Source: Streptomyces rishiriensis (GTDB lineage Bacteria; Actinomycetota; Actinomycetes; Streptomycetales; Streptomycetaceae). From it: DNA of 64,000 nt. Shown piece by piece: positions 42,131-49,637 of the stretch. Numbering within the stretch: position 1 is the stretch's first letter; the number at the start of each line of letters is the position of its first letter. The notes under the pieces are model-generated. The model was not told the DNA's origin and made no database searches. It was given only the letters and a program-made list of their open reading frames with translations. Made by a program: the position numbers and the translations under genes. The DNA lies in the NCBI RefSeq assembly GCF_003112535.1, contig NZ_BEWA01000007.1:186001-250000 (forward strand), in the 5' to 3' direction.

Positions 42131-43138
42131 TCAGTACTTGCGGCTCGGGAGCGCGGCCTTGGCCTGGTCCTGCATGAAGTCGCCCTCCTTGGTCTTGATC
42201 CAGCGCTCGACCGTCTCGCCGGCCTTGACCTTCTTGACGGTGTCCATCAGCTGCGGGCCGAGCAGCGGGTTGCACTCGACGATGGCGTTGATCTTGCCCT
42301 CGGACATGGCCACGAAGCCGTCCTTCACGCCGTCGATCGAGACGATCAGGATGTCCTTGCCGGGCTTCTTGCCGGCCGCCTCGATGGACTGGATGGCGCC
42401 GATGGCCATGTCGTCGTTGTGCGCGAACAGGACGTTGATGTCCGGGTTGGACTGCAGGAAGGCCGCCATGACCTGCTTGCCGCCGGCGCGGGTGAAGTCA
42501 CCGGTCTGGCTGACGACGATCTTCCAGTCGTCCTTGTGGTCGGCGTCCATGACCTCCTTGAAGCCCTTGGCGCGCTCGATCGCGGGGGCGGCGCCGGTGG
42601 TGCCCTCCAGCTGGGCGATCTTCACCGGGCCCTTGTGGCCGGCCTTCTCCAGCACCTTCTCCAGGATCTTGCCCGCGCGGCGGCCCTCGTCGGTGAAGTC
42701 GGAGCCGACCAGCGTGACGTACAGGGAGTCGTCGGAGGTCTCCACCGAGCGGTCGGTGAGGACGACCGGGATCTTCGCGGCCTTGGCCTCCTTGAGGACC
42801 GCGTCCCAGCCGGTGACGACGACCGGCGAGAAGGCGATGACGTCCACCTTCTGCGCGATGTAGCTGCGGATCGCGGAGATCTGGTTCTCCTGCTTCTGCT
42901 GGGCGTCGGAGAACTTGAGGTTGTAGCCCGCCTCCTTGGCCGCGTCCTTCACCGAGGTGGTGTTGGCGCTGCGCCAGCCGCTCTCCGAACCGACCTGGGA
43001 GAAGCCCAGTGTGATCGTCTTGCTGCCGCCCGAGGAGGAGGAGCCGGAGGAGTTGTCGTCCTTCTTGGCACAGGCCGTCAGACCGCCCGCCGCCGCCACT
43101 CCGACCGCCGCGGTGAGGAAGTTCCTTCTGCTGAGCAT
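42131..43138 (-). CDS. ytfQ: Galactofuranose-type sugar-binding lipoprotein, YtfQ-like
   Basis: 335 aa from ATG 43138 with AAAGGAG upstream. The N-terminus has a twin-arginine (SRRNFLTA) signal and a lipobox ending at Cys23 (LTAC), so it is probably a Tat-exported lipoprotein. The mature part opens TITLGFSQVGSESGWR and continues with QQKQENQISAIRSYIAQKVD, PVVVTGWDAVLKEAK, SQTGDFTRAGGKQVM and FAHNDDMAIGAIQSIEAAGKKPGKDIL, which are very close to E. coli YtfQ, the galactofuranose receptor. L-arabinofuranose or related furanoses are possible ligands. First gene of the transporter operon; LacI gene immediately upstream. Confidence 0.92.
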   Translation of the reverse strand: MLSRRNFLTAAVGVAAAGGLTACAKKDDNSSGSSSSGGSKTITLGFSQVGSESGWRSANTTSVKDAAKEAGYNLKFSDAQQKQENQISAIRSYIAQKVDVIAFSPVVVTGWDAVLKEAKAAKIPVVLTDRSVETSDDSLYVTLVGSDFTDEGRRAGKILEKVLEKAGHKGPVKIAQLEGTTGAAPAIERAKGFKEVMDADHKDDWKIVVSQTGDFTRAGGKQVMAAFLQSNPDINVLFAHNDDMAIGAIQSIEAAGKKPGKDILIVSIDGVKDGFVAMSEGKINAIVECNPLLGPQLMDTVKKVKAGETVERWIKTKEGDFMQDQAKAALPSRKY

Positions 43139-43223
43139 GTTCTTCTCCTTTGAAGAGCCGGCCCTGGGACGGACCTGCTGGTACTTGACGGGACCGGCTG
43201 CACTGCGTCCAGCCTGTCGATCA

Positions 43224-43238
43224 CTGTTCGGGATTTCG
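43224..43238 (-). promoter_or_regulatory. CGAnATnyCGAAC motif, copy 1 (ytf operon)
   Basis: Minus strand CGAAATCCCGAACAG, 86 nt upstream of the ytfQ-like start. It differs at one base from the copy at 46213. Part of a four-copy set (46213, 48497, 60912). Confidence 0.55.
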
Positions 43239-43273
43239 ACCACACTGCCGGAGCAGATCGGCCGACGGGTTCG

Positions 43274-44320
43274 TCAGAGGGGTGTGCCGTCCGGCTGGGC
43301 GGCGTAGGGGAAGGTGCTGGCGCGGACGACGAGTTGGGGTTCGATCGCCACCCGGGGGGCGGTGGCGGGCGGCCGGCCCTCGATCAGGTCCAGGAGGAGC
43401 GCGATCCCCTGCTTGCCCACCGCCGAGAAGTCCTGCCGGACGGTGGTCAGCGGCGGAGCGAAGAACTCGGCCTCGGGGATGTCGTCGAAGCCGACCACCG
43501 CCACGTCCTGGGGAGTTCGCACCCCCGCCTCACGCAGCGCCCGCAACACCCCCAGCGCCATCTGGTCGTTGGCGACGAAGACCGCGGTCAGCCCCCGGCC
43601 CACCCAGCCGGCCAGTTCCTGGCCCGCACGGTAGCCCGACAGCGGACTCCAGTCGCCGCGCAGCAGCATGGGCGGCTCGACGCCCGCGGATTCGAGGGTG
43701 TCCCGCCAGCCGGCGGCCCGGTCGGCCGCCTCCTGCCATTCCTCGGGCCCGGCGAGATGCCAGACCGTGCGGTGGCCGGCGGCCAGCAGATGGCCGGTGG
43801 CCAGCCGCGCCCCCAGATGCTGGTCCACGCTGACGCCGGCGATGTCCACGCCCGGCCCGCCGCCCACGATCACCACGGGGAACGGGTGGCGCAGTTCGGC
43901 GAGGGCGTCCACCGCCGACCGCTGCGGAGCGATGGCGACCACGCCCTCCACCCCGCCCTCGCTGAGGTGATCCAGGGCCTCGGAGAGACTCTCCATGGTC
44001 AGTTTGCGCAGACTGACCGTCGAGACGAGGTACCCCTCGGCCCGCGCCGCCTCCTCCAGCGCGAACAGCGTGCTGGCCGGCCCGTACAGGGTGGTGTCGG
44101 AGGCGACGACGCCCAGCGTCCGGGTCCGCCGGGTCGCCAGTGCCCGCGCGGAGAAGTTGCGGCGATAGCCCATCTCCTCGATCGCGCGCAGCACTCGGGC
44201 CCGTGTCGCGTCCCGCACGTTGGGGTGGTCGCCCAGCACCCGGGACACGGTCTGGTGGGACACGCCGGCCTGGCGCGCCACGTCGGCCATGGTGGGCGGC
44301 CGAAGCCGGGTGTGTGCCAC
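43274..44320 (-). CDS. LacI-family transcriptional regulator
   Basis: 348 aa from GTG 44320 with GGAGGGG about 6 nt upstream. LacI headpiece: PTMADVARQAGVSHQTVSRVLGDHPNVRDATRARVLRAIEEMGYRRNFSARALA, including the hinge helix SARALA. The periplasmic-binding-protein-like core (LGVVASDTTLYGPASTLFALEEAA, GVEGVVAIAPQRS, TAVFVANDQMALGVLRALREAG, VAVVGFDDIPEAEFFAPPLTTV) binds a sugar. It lies directly upstream of the ytf-like transporter operon in the same orientation, so it presumably controls it. An almost perfect lac-type operator lies 190 bp upstream of its start. Confidence 0.93.
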   Translation of the reverse strand: MAHTRLRPPTMADVARQAGVSHQTVSRVLGDHPNVRDATRARVLRAIEEMGYRRNFSARALATRRTRTLGVVASDTTLYGPASTLFALEEAARAEGYLVSTVSLRKLTMESLSEALDHLSEGGVEGVVAIAPQRSAVDALAELRHPFPVVIVGGGPGVDIAGVSVDQHLGARLATGHLLAAGHRTVWHLAGPEEWQEAADRAAGWRDTLESAGVEPPMLLRGDWSPLSGYRAGQELAGWVGRGLTAVFVANDQMALGVLRALREAGVRTPQDVAVVGFDDIPEAEFFAPPLTTVRQDFSAVGKQGIALLLDLIEGRPPATAPRVAIEPQLVVRASTFPYAAQPDGTPL

Positions 44321-44539
44321 GGGCGCCCCTCCTTGACTCTCGTTCGTCGACACGGCCTGCGCTGCGGGCGGACGGTTCCGCGCCGCCGACGTCACTCCGG
44401 AATCCCGGAGAGTCCAACGGCACTGGCGCAGAAGGCGAGTCGAGGCGATGTGAGCACGACGCTCGTTCCTCCCCTGCCGGCGTTGGGCGTTGACTGGTGA
44501 ATGCGGAGGTCATTGTGAGCGCTAACAATTCACGGCGGT
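44321..44539. other. Upstream region of the lacI gene
   Basis: About 220 bp without a convincing gene. It contains the lac-type dyad at 44512-44529. The open frame reading into lacI from upstream has no ribosome site. I could not identify the -10/-35 elements. Confidence 0.4.
44512..44529. promoter_or_regulatory. lac-type operator (LacI-family site)
   Basis: ATTGTGAGCGCTAACAAT is an inverted repeat centred on AGCGCT with a single mismatched pair. It is very close to the ideal E. coli lac operator core, in the style bound by many LacI-family proteins. The nearest candidate regulator is the LacI gene at 43274-44320, which probably controls itself here. Confidence 0.65.
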
Positions 44540-44742
44540 CAAGAGGGCTGCAGCCAATCGTCGTCACGGTTCCATAACGCGTCGTAGCGCTCTGGGCCGT
44601 AACTCCTGGTCAGAGCCACAAGAGGGGGCTGCGGCGCATACGCCGGCCGACACCCCGGCGACGGCGCGCGCGTCCACCGCGGCGCGGGATCCGGGCAGGG
44701 GCGGAGCGAAGTCCGGCCACCGGGACGACGGCCACACCGTCC

Positions 44743-44777
44743 TGGACGAACCGTCCACACGGACCGGCGGCCGCCGG
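44743..44777. repeat. 35-bp direct repeat, copy 1
   Basis: Identical to 44965-44999 over 35 bp (starts TGGACGAACCGTCC, ends GGCCGCCGG). The copies are 222 bp apart. The first 12 bases, GGACGAACCGTCC region, are nearly self-complementary. Confidence 0.85.
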
Positions 44778-44964
44778 ACGGCGCACACCGGCGCCCCGCC
44801 CCCGACCGCCCGCCCCCGGCAACCGACACGGGGAACGCCCCCGGCTCCGGAAACACCTCCGACGCCCGGCTCAGCAGGGCATCGGGCCCCGCGCAGGACG
44901 GAGTCCGGCCGCCACGAGGGCGACGAGGACCACGAGGGCGACGAGAATTCCGAGGACACAGCCT

Positions 44965-44999
44965 TGGACGAACCGTCCACACGGACCGGCGGCCGCCGG
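44965..44999. repeat. 35-bp direct repeat, copy 2
   Basis: Second exact copy, ending 17 bp before the stop codon of the SCO2400-family gene (minus strand). Either a local duplication or a repeated binding/termination element. Confidence 0.85.
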
Positions 45000-45016
45000 G
45001 AGGAACGGTCTCGGCT

Positions 45017-45988
45017 CTAGGAGCACCACCACAGGAAGCGCGTGCACGTCTGCGACGGCGAGGGCTGCGGGGACGCGCCCGACGCCGACGGCCGGGGCGT
45101 CGGGGTGGAGCCCGGGGCGCCCGGGTCCGACGGGGCCGTCGCACCGGAGGTCGACCCGGAGGAACCGGGGAGGCTGCCCGACTGGGCCTGCTTGTCGGGG
45201 CTCGGCGAGGCCGTCCCGTCCGTCGCGGACGCCGATGCCGACGCCGAGGGCGACGCGGAGGGATCGGCGGAGGGCGAGGCCTTGCCCGCGCCGGCGTCCG
45301 CCCTGTCGTCCAGCGGCTGCTCGGACGCGCTCGGCTCCGGCGTCGAACCGTCGAGCTCGGACGACTCGCCCCCGGCCGCCGCCGGGTTGGCCGGCGAGGA
45401 GAACCCCGGGGCGTCCACGCCGAGTTCGGCCAGGCTGAGACCGCCCGCGGCAAGGGCGAAGCCGACGCCGATCAGCACCACGCGCTTACGACGTCGACGG
45501 TGGACGGAGGCCTTGCGGTCGCGCCGGCTCGCGTCCGCCGCGGCCGGGGCCCCGCCGGGCCCGCGCCGGCCGCCGCGCCCCTGCTCACGCCGGCGCGCGG
45601 CCCGGCCCTGCGACCCATCGCCCTCGGCTTCGCCCTCGCCGTGGTCACCCTCGTGGCCGTGCTCGCCGTGCTCGCCGTGCTCGCCGTGCTCGCCGTGCTC
45701 GCCGTGGTGTCCGTGCTCGCCGAGGTCACCGGGTTCGTCGTGGGCGTCGTGTCCGTCGCGCCCGACCACCGGCTCGCCACGGCCGGGCGCGTACGATTCG
45801 GGCGCGTACGGCTCCGGGTCGTACCCCTGCGACTGCGGCTCGTACCGCTGCGGCTGCGGGTCGTTCAGCTGCGGCTCCGGCTCGTACGTGGCCGGCGGAT
45901 ACGCGCGTAGCTGCTGAGCGGGTGCGCCGCACCCCGGGCAAGCGAGGGCGCCGTTGAGGTGCCGTCGGCACGGGTGGCAGTAGTCCAT
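45017..45988 (-). CDS. SCO2400-family zinc-ribbon membrane protein
   Basis: 323 aa. It starts MDYCHPCRRHLNGALACPGCG, a CxxC...CxxC zinc ribbon (Cys4, 7, 17, 20). Next come a Pro/Gln/Tyr-rich stretch, a His/Gly/Glu repeat block (EHGEHGEHG), an Arg-rich cluster (HRRRRKR), one transmembrane helix (VVLIGVGFALAAGGLSLAEL) and a long Ser/Pro/Asp-rich extracytoplasmic tail that ends in CTRFLWWCS. The order suggests a cytoplasmic metal-binding head, one membrane pass and an extended exterior. I recall the N-terminus as that of the streptomycete SCO2400 family, which has no known function. TAGTCT lies 9 nt before the ATG. Confidence 0.8.
   Translation of the reverse strand: MDYCHPCRRHLNGALACPGCGAPAQQLRAYPPATYEPEPQLNDPQPQRYEPQSQGYDPEPYAPESYAPGRGEPVVGRDGHDAHDEPGDLGEHGHHGEHGEHGEHGEHGEHGHEGDHGEGEAEGDGSQGRAARRREQGRGGRRGPGGAPAAADASRRDRKASVHRRRRKRVVLIGVGFALAAGGLSLAELGVDAPGFSSPANPAAAGGESSELDGSTPEPSASEQPLDDRADAGAGKASPSADPSASPSASASASATDGTASPSPDKQAQSGSLPGSSGSTSGATAPSDPGAPGSTPTPRPSASGASPQPSPSQTCTRFLWWCS
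45659..45705. repeat. 9-bp tandem repeat inside the SCO2400-family gene
   Basis: Five uninterrupted copies of GCTCGCCGT (45661-45705), plus partial units, encode the alternating Glu-His-Gly block on the minus strand. Copy number is likely to vary between strains without breaking the frame, since the unit is 9 bp. Confidence 0.8.
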
Positions 45989-46158
45989 GACGCGGAGAGA
46001 CTAAGTTCCCGGACGGCCGCGTTCCCGGGTCCAGCTGTGAAAGTTGTGTGGGAAACCGGCCATACGGCGCGTCAGATCGAGTGACCTGCCCCACACGGCG
46101 GTGTGCCAAAAGTCGAAACGGTCGGCGAAACTATCGAAACCGTTACCTGTTCGACCCA

Positions 46159-46188
46159 TTGACACTCCGCTCGCGCCGTCTTTACTGT
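46159..46188 (+). promoter_or_regulatory. Promoter of the dehydratase/dehydrogenase operon
   Basis: Near-consensus: TTGACA (46159-46164), 18-bp spacer, TACTGT (46183-46188). The predicted transcript start is about 46195, 50 nt before the GTG start, with the CGAnATnyCGAAC motif just downstream. Confidence 0.75.
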
Positions 46189-46212
46189 CTGGTCAGCATT
46201 TCGAACGTGTGA

Positions 46213-46227
46213 CGAAATCTCGAACAG
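46213..46227 (+). promoter_or_regulatory. CGAnATnyCGAAC motif, copy 2 (dehydratase operon)
   Basis: CGAAATCTCGAACAG, starting 25 nt after the -10 box, so a bound protein would block the polymerase. One base differs from copy 1. Confidence 0.6.
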
Positions 46228-46243
46228 CCGAAGGGTAACTTCC

Positions 46244-47401
46244 GTGCGCATCACCGGAATCAGCACGCACGTCGTCGGGACGCCGTGGCGGAACCTGACC
46301 TACGTCCTGGTGCACACCGACGAGGGCATCACGGGTGTCGGAGAGACCCGCATGCTGGGCCACACCGACGCGCTGATCGGGTACCTGAAGGAGGCAGAGG
46401 CCAACCACATTCTCGGCTCCGACCCGTTCGCTGTCGAGGACCTCGCCCGCCGGATGAAGTACGGCGACTACGGGCGCGCGGGCGAGATCGTGATGTCGGG
46501 CATCGCCGTCGTCGAGATGGCCTGCTGGGACATCAAGGGCAAGGCTCTCGGCGTGCCGGTCTGGCAGCTCCTCGGCGGCAAGGTCACCGACAAGGTCAAG
46601 GCCTACGCCAACGGGTGGTACACCACCGAGCGGACCCCGGAGGCCTACCACAAGGCCGCCAAGGGCGTCATGGAGCGCGGCTACAAGGCGCTCAAGATCG
46701 ACCCCTTCGGCACCGGGCACTTCGAGCTCGACCACCAGCAGTCCCTCTACGCCGTCTCGCTGATCGAGGCCGTGCGCGACGCCATCGGTCCGGACGCCGA
46801 GCTGATGCTGGAGATGCACGGCCGCTTCTCCCCCGCCACCGCCGTGCGGCTGGCCAACGAGCTCGCGCCCTTCAAGCCCGCGTGGCTGGAGGAGCCGTGC
46901 CCGCCGGAGAACCTGAAGGCCCTGGAGAAGGTCGCCGCCAAGGTCGACATCCCGGTCGCCACCGGTGAGCGCATCCACGACCGCATCGAGTTCCGCGAGC
47001 TCTTCGAGAGCCAGGCCGTCGACATCATCCAGCCGGACGTCGGCCACATCGGCGGCATCTGGGAGACGCGCAAGCTGGCCGCGACCGCCGAGACCCACTA
47101 CATGCTGGTGGCCCCGCACAACGTCGGCGGCCCGGTCCTGACCGCCGCCTCGCTCCAGGTCGGCTTCACCGCCCCGAACTTCAAGATCCTCGAACACTTC
47201 AACGACTTCGCGGACGCGGAGATCAAGAAGGTCGTCAAGGGCGCGCCCGAGGTGATCGACGGCTACTTCCACCTCTCCGACAAGCCCGGCCTCGGCGTCG
47301 AGCTGGACGTGGACGCCGCCGCCGAGTTCCCGCAGCAGCAGGCCCGCTTCGACCTGTGGGCCGAGGGCTGGGAGCAGCGCAAGCCGAAGGGCAGCAAGTG
47401 A
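46244..47401 (+). CDS. Enolase-superfamily (mandelate racemase/muconate lactonizing) sugar-acid dehydratase
   Basis: 385 aa, GTG start with AAGGG upstream. Metal ligands typical of the superfamily: Glu190 in LMLEMHGRF, Glu216 in WLEEPCPPEN, Glu242 in ATGERIHDR. Candidate catalytic residues are Lys151 (KALKID), His192 (EMHGRF) and His292 (VAPHNVGG). The MHGR and TGERIHDR motifs are closest to galactonate/arabinonate-type dehydratases, so it probably removes water from an aldonic acid to give a 2-keto-3-deoxy acid. The exact sugar is not readable. It is translationally coupled to a Zn alcohol dehydrogenase, which could make the aldonate or lactone. Confidence 0.92.
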   Translation: MRITGISTHVVGTPWRNLTYVLVHTDEGITGVGETRMLGHTDALIGYLKEAEANHILGSDPFAVEDLARRMKYGDYGRAGEIVMSGIAVVEMACWDIKGKALGVPVWQLLGGKVTDKVKAYANGWYTTERTPEAYHKAAKGVMERGYKALKIDPFGTGHFELDHQQSLYAVSLIEAVRDAIGPDAELMLEMHGRFSPATAVRLANELAPFKPAWLEEPCPPENLKALEKVAAKVDIPVATGERIHDRIEFRELFESQAVDIIQPDVGHIGGIWETRKLAATAETHYMLVAPHNVGGPVLTAASLQVGFTAPNFKILEHFNDFADAEIKKVVKGAPEVIDGYFHLSDKPGLGVELDVDAAAEFPQQQARFDLWAEGWEQRKPKGSK

Positions 47402-48402
47402 GCACCGCTGTCGTCGTCGACGGGCCGGGCGAGCACCGGCTCGTCCCCCACGAGCCGCGCCGGCCGGAGGCCGGCGAAGCGCTGGTGCGCGTCCACGCCA
47501 CCGGCATCTGCGGCAGCGACCGTGAGGTGTACCAGGGCAACCGGCCCGAGGGGTACGTCCGATACCCGCTGACTCCCGGGCACGAGTGGTCCGGGACGGT
47601 CGAGGCGGTCGGCGCCGGGGTCCCCGCGTCGCTCGTCGGCCGCAAGGTGGTGGGCGAGGGCTTCCGCAACTGCCAGGTCTGCGACCGCTGCCACGCGGGC
47701 GAGACGACGCTGTGCACGGACGGGTACGAGGAGACGGGCTTCACCCAGCCGGGGGCCATGGCCGCCACCCTCACCCTCCCGGCCCGGCTGCTGCACGCCC
47801 TCCCGGACGACGCCGACCTCACCGCCGCCGCCCTGCTGGAGCCGGCCGCCTGCATCGCGGCCGCCGCCATCAAGGCGCACGCCCTGCCGGGCGAGAAGGT
47901 GGCCGTCGTCGGCACCGGGACGCTGGGCATGTTCGCCGTGCAGTTCCTGAAGGCGGGCTCGCCGGCCGAGCTGCTGGTCGTGGGCACGCGCCGGGACCGG
48001 GAGGGCCTCTCCAGGCGGTTCGGCGCCTCCGACTTCCGCACCCGGGACGAGGAGCTGCCGGACGACTTCGACGTCGTCGTGGAGACCGCCGGATCGGTGT
48101 CCGCCGCGCGTACCGCGGCCTCGCTGCTGCGGCGCGGCGGACGGCTGGTGCTGACGGGAATCCCGGCGGCGGGCGCCGACGGGCTCGACCCGACGGACCT
48201 GGTCGTACGTCAGCTGGAGGTGCACACCGTCTTCGGCGCGCCGCCGGACGCCTGGTCGCACACGGTCCGGGTCTTCGGGGCGGGCCTGCTGGATCCGCTG
48301 CCGCTGGTCACGCACGAGCTTCCGCTGACCGAGTTCTCCGAGGCCATCGAGCTCGTGGGGTCCGGCGACCCGAAGGTGGGCAAGGTGCTGCTCAGGCCGT
48401 AG
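47398..48402 (+). CDS. Zinc-dependent sugar/alcohol dehydrogenase
   Basis: 334 aa, GTG start overlapping the previous stop (GTGA). Catalytic Zn ligands: Cys38 in ATGICGSDREVY, and His62-Glu63 in PGHEWSG. Structural Zn: Cys92, 95, 98 and 106 in FRNCQVCDRCHAGETTLC. The nucleotide-binding segment VAVVGTGTLGMFAVQFLKAG is of the sorbitol/L-threonine dehydrogenase type. It probably oxidises a sugar or polyol taken up by one of the neighbouring transporters, in sequence with the dehydratase. A 17-bp hairpin follows the stop. Confidence 0.93.
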   Translation: MSTAVVVDGPGEHRLVPHEPRRPEAGEALVRVHATGICGSDREVYQGNRPEGYVRYPLTPGHEWSGTVEAVGAGVPASLVGRKVVGEGFRNCQVCDRCHAGETTLCTDGYEETGFTQPGAMAATLTLPARLLHALPDDADLTAAALLEPAACIAAAAIKAHALPGEKVAVVGTGTLGMFAVQFLKAGSPAELLVVGTRRDREGLSRRFGASDFRTRDEELPDDFDVVVETAGSVSAARTAASLLRRGGRLVLTGIPAAGADGLDPTDLVVRQLEVHTVFGAPPDAWSHTVRVFGAGLLDPLPLVTHELPLTEFSEAIELVGSGDPKVGKVLLRP

Positions 48403-48415
48403 GCCCTGCCGAGCC

Positions 48416-48459
48416 GTACGCCGGCACGGGGAGACCTGACGGTCCCCGTGCCGGCGTAC
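48416..48459 (+). terminator. Long perfect hairpin after the dehydrogenase gene
   Basis: 17-bp perfect stem GTACGCCGGCACGGGGA (48416-48432) with its complement at 48443-48459 and a 10-nt loop. It separates the dehydratase/dehydrogenase pair from the U32-like gene 65 bp further on; strong enough to terminate or to shape mRNA ends. Confidence 0.8.
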
Positions 48460-48496
48460 AACCAGATCCCGTACGACCTGAGCCGCGAACTTTGAC

Positions 48497-48511
48497 CGAC
48501 ATATCGAACAC
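48497..48511 (+). promoter_or_regulatory. CGAnATnyCGAAC motif, copy 3 (U32-like gene)
   Basis: CGACATATCGAACAC, 12 nt before the GTG start. Twelve of fifteen positions match copy 2. It overlaps the region just before the AAGGA ribosome site. Confidence 0.5.
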
Positions 48512-48523
48512 GAAGGACGGCAT

Positions 48524-49495
48524 GTGACCACCGACGCTTCCACCCCGGCAGCCCGCCGACCCGGTGAGCAGGCGCTCACCACCCTCGGCCTGGGCGCACC
48601 CGCCCTCGACCCCGACGACGCCTCTCCCCACGCATTCCCGGGCGGCGGCCGCTGGCGCACCGAGGTCCCTTCGTGCGAGGGTCCCGAAGCGCTGGCGGTC
48701 ATCCTGAAGGAAGCCTCGCGCCTCGACGTGCCGATCCACCGGATCAGCCAGGGCAGCGGCGTGTGGATGCTGACCGACGCCGAGATCACCGAGATGGTCG
48801 AGGCCACCGGTGAACGCGACATCGAGCTCTGCCTGTTCACCGGCCCGCGCGGCACCTGGGACATCGGCGGCTCGACCCGTACCGACTCCAAGGGCGGCGG
48901 ACTGCGCGCCCGCGGCCACGACGCCGTCGCCGGTTGCGTCGAAGACGCGGTGCGGGCAACGGAGTTGGGCGTCAAGTGCCTGCTCGTCGCCGACGAGGGG
49001 GTCCTGTGGACGCTGCACCGCGCCCGTGCGGCGGGCATCATCCCGTCCGACACGACGCTGAAGGTGTCGGCGCTCATCGGTCCGGTCAACCCGGCGGCGT
49101 ACGCGGTCTACGAGCGTCTCGGCGCGGACTCGGTCAACGTGCCCAGCGATCTGACGCTCGATCACCTCACGGAGATCCGGCGGGCGTCGGGCGCTCCCAT
49201 GGACATGTACATCGAGGCCCCCGACGACCTCGGCGGCTACATCCGCATGTACGAGGTCGCCGAGCTGATCCGGCGCGGCGCGCCGCTCTACCTGAAGTTC
49301 GGCCTGTCCAAGGCCCCGGGGATCTACCCGTACGGCCACCACATGCGCGATCTGGCGCTCTCCACCGCACGTGAGCGGGTACGCCGCGGACGGCTCGCCC
49401 TCGACCTGCTCGCGCGCCACGGAGCCGACGGCGACATGGCCCCGCTCGGCTCGCGACTGCCCGGCGAACTGAACAGGTTCGACATGCCGTCATAA
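48524..49495 (+). CDS. U32-peptidase-like barrel protein of unknown function
   Basis: 323 aa, GTG start with AAGGA upstream. It reads as an alpha/beta barrel: [134 protein letters not shown]. The last parts resemble U32 peptidase/collagenase-like barrels, but I cannot assign an activity. It always seems to sit among sugar genes here: dehydratase and dehydrogenase upstream, ChvE-type transporter downstream. A role as an aldolase or isomerase on a sugar acid is speculative. Confidence 0.7.
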   Translation: MTTDASTPAARRPGEQALTTLGLGAPALDPDDASPHAFPGGGRWRTEVPSCEGPEALAVILKEASRLDVPIHRISQGSGVWMLTDAEITEMVEATGERDIELCLFTGPRGTWDIGGSTRTDSKGGGLRARGHDAVAGCVEDAVRATELGVKCLLVADEGVLWTLHRARAAGIIPSDTTLKVSALIGPVNPAAYAVYERLGADSVNVPSDLTLDHLTEIRRASGAPMDMYIEAPDDLGGYIRMYEVAELIRRGAPLYLKFGLSKAPGIYPYGHHMRDLALSTARERVRRGRLALDLLARHGADGDMAPLGSRLPGELNRFDMPS

Positions 49496-49637
49496 CGTTC
49501 CGGAAACCTCGCTTCACAGAAGCCGACACAGGCGCGCAGAATCCCACACATCGCTTCTCGGTCTTTCCGGCGCTCACTCCGGAAGCGTCCTTCCCAGCGC
49601 GAGACCGATCACTGCACACACATCAAGGATGATGATC

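Larger units (their letters stand above)
44540..45016. other. Non-coding or decayed 477-bp stretch with an internal 35-bp repeat
   Basis: This lies between the lac-type operator and the SCO2400-family gene. Open frames here (for example 44564-44980, minus) have abnormal composition and no ribosome site. At the left end a minus-strand frame ends in ERYDALWNRDDDWLQPS before a stop at 44539, which looks like a genuine protein C-terminus without a body, so this may be a gene remnant. Two exact 35-bp direct repeats lie inside. Confidence 0.4.

Noticed and set aside
44564..44980. 138-codon minus-strand frame between lacI and the SCO2400-family gene
   Set aside because: No ribosome site, abnormal Cys/Arg/Ser-rich composition, and part of its apparent repetition simply reflects the 35-bp DNA repeat.
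45659..45705. Possible CRISPR-like or regulatory tandem array
   Set aside because: The 9-bp units have no spacers and encode an in-frame Glu-His-Gly repeat of the SCO2400-family protein.
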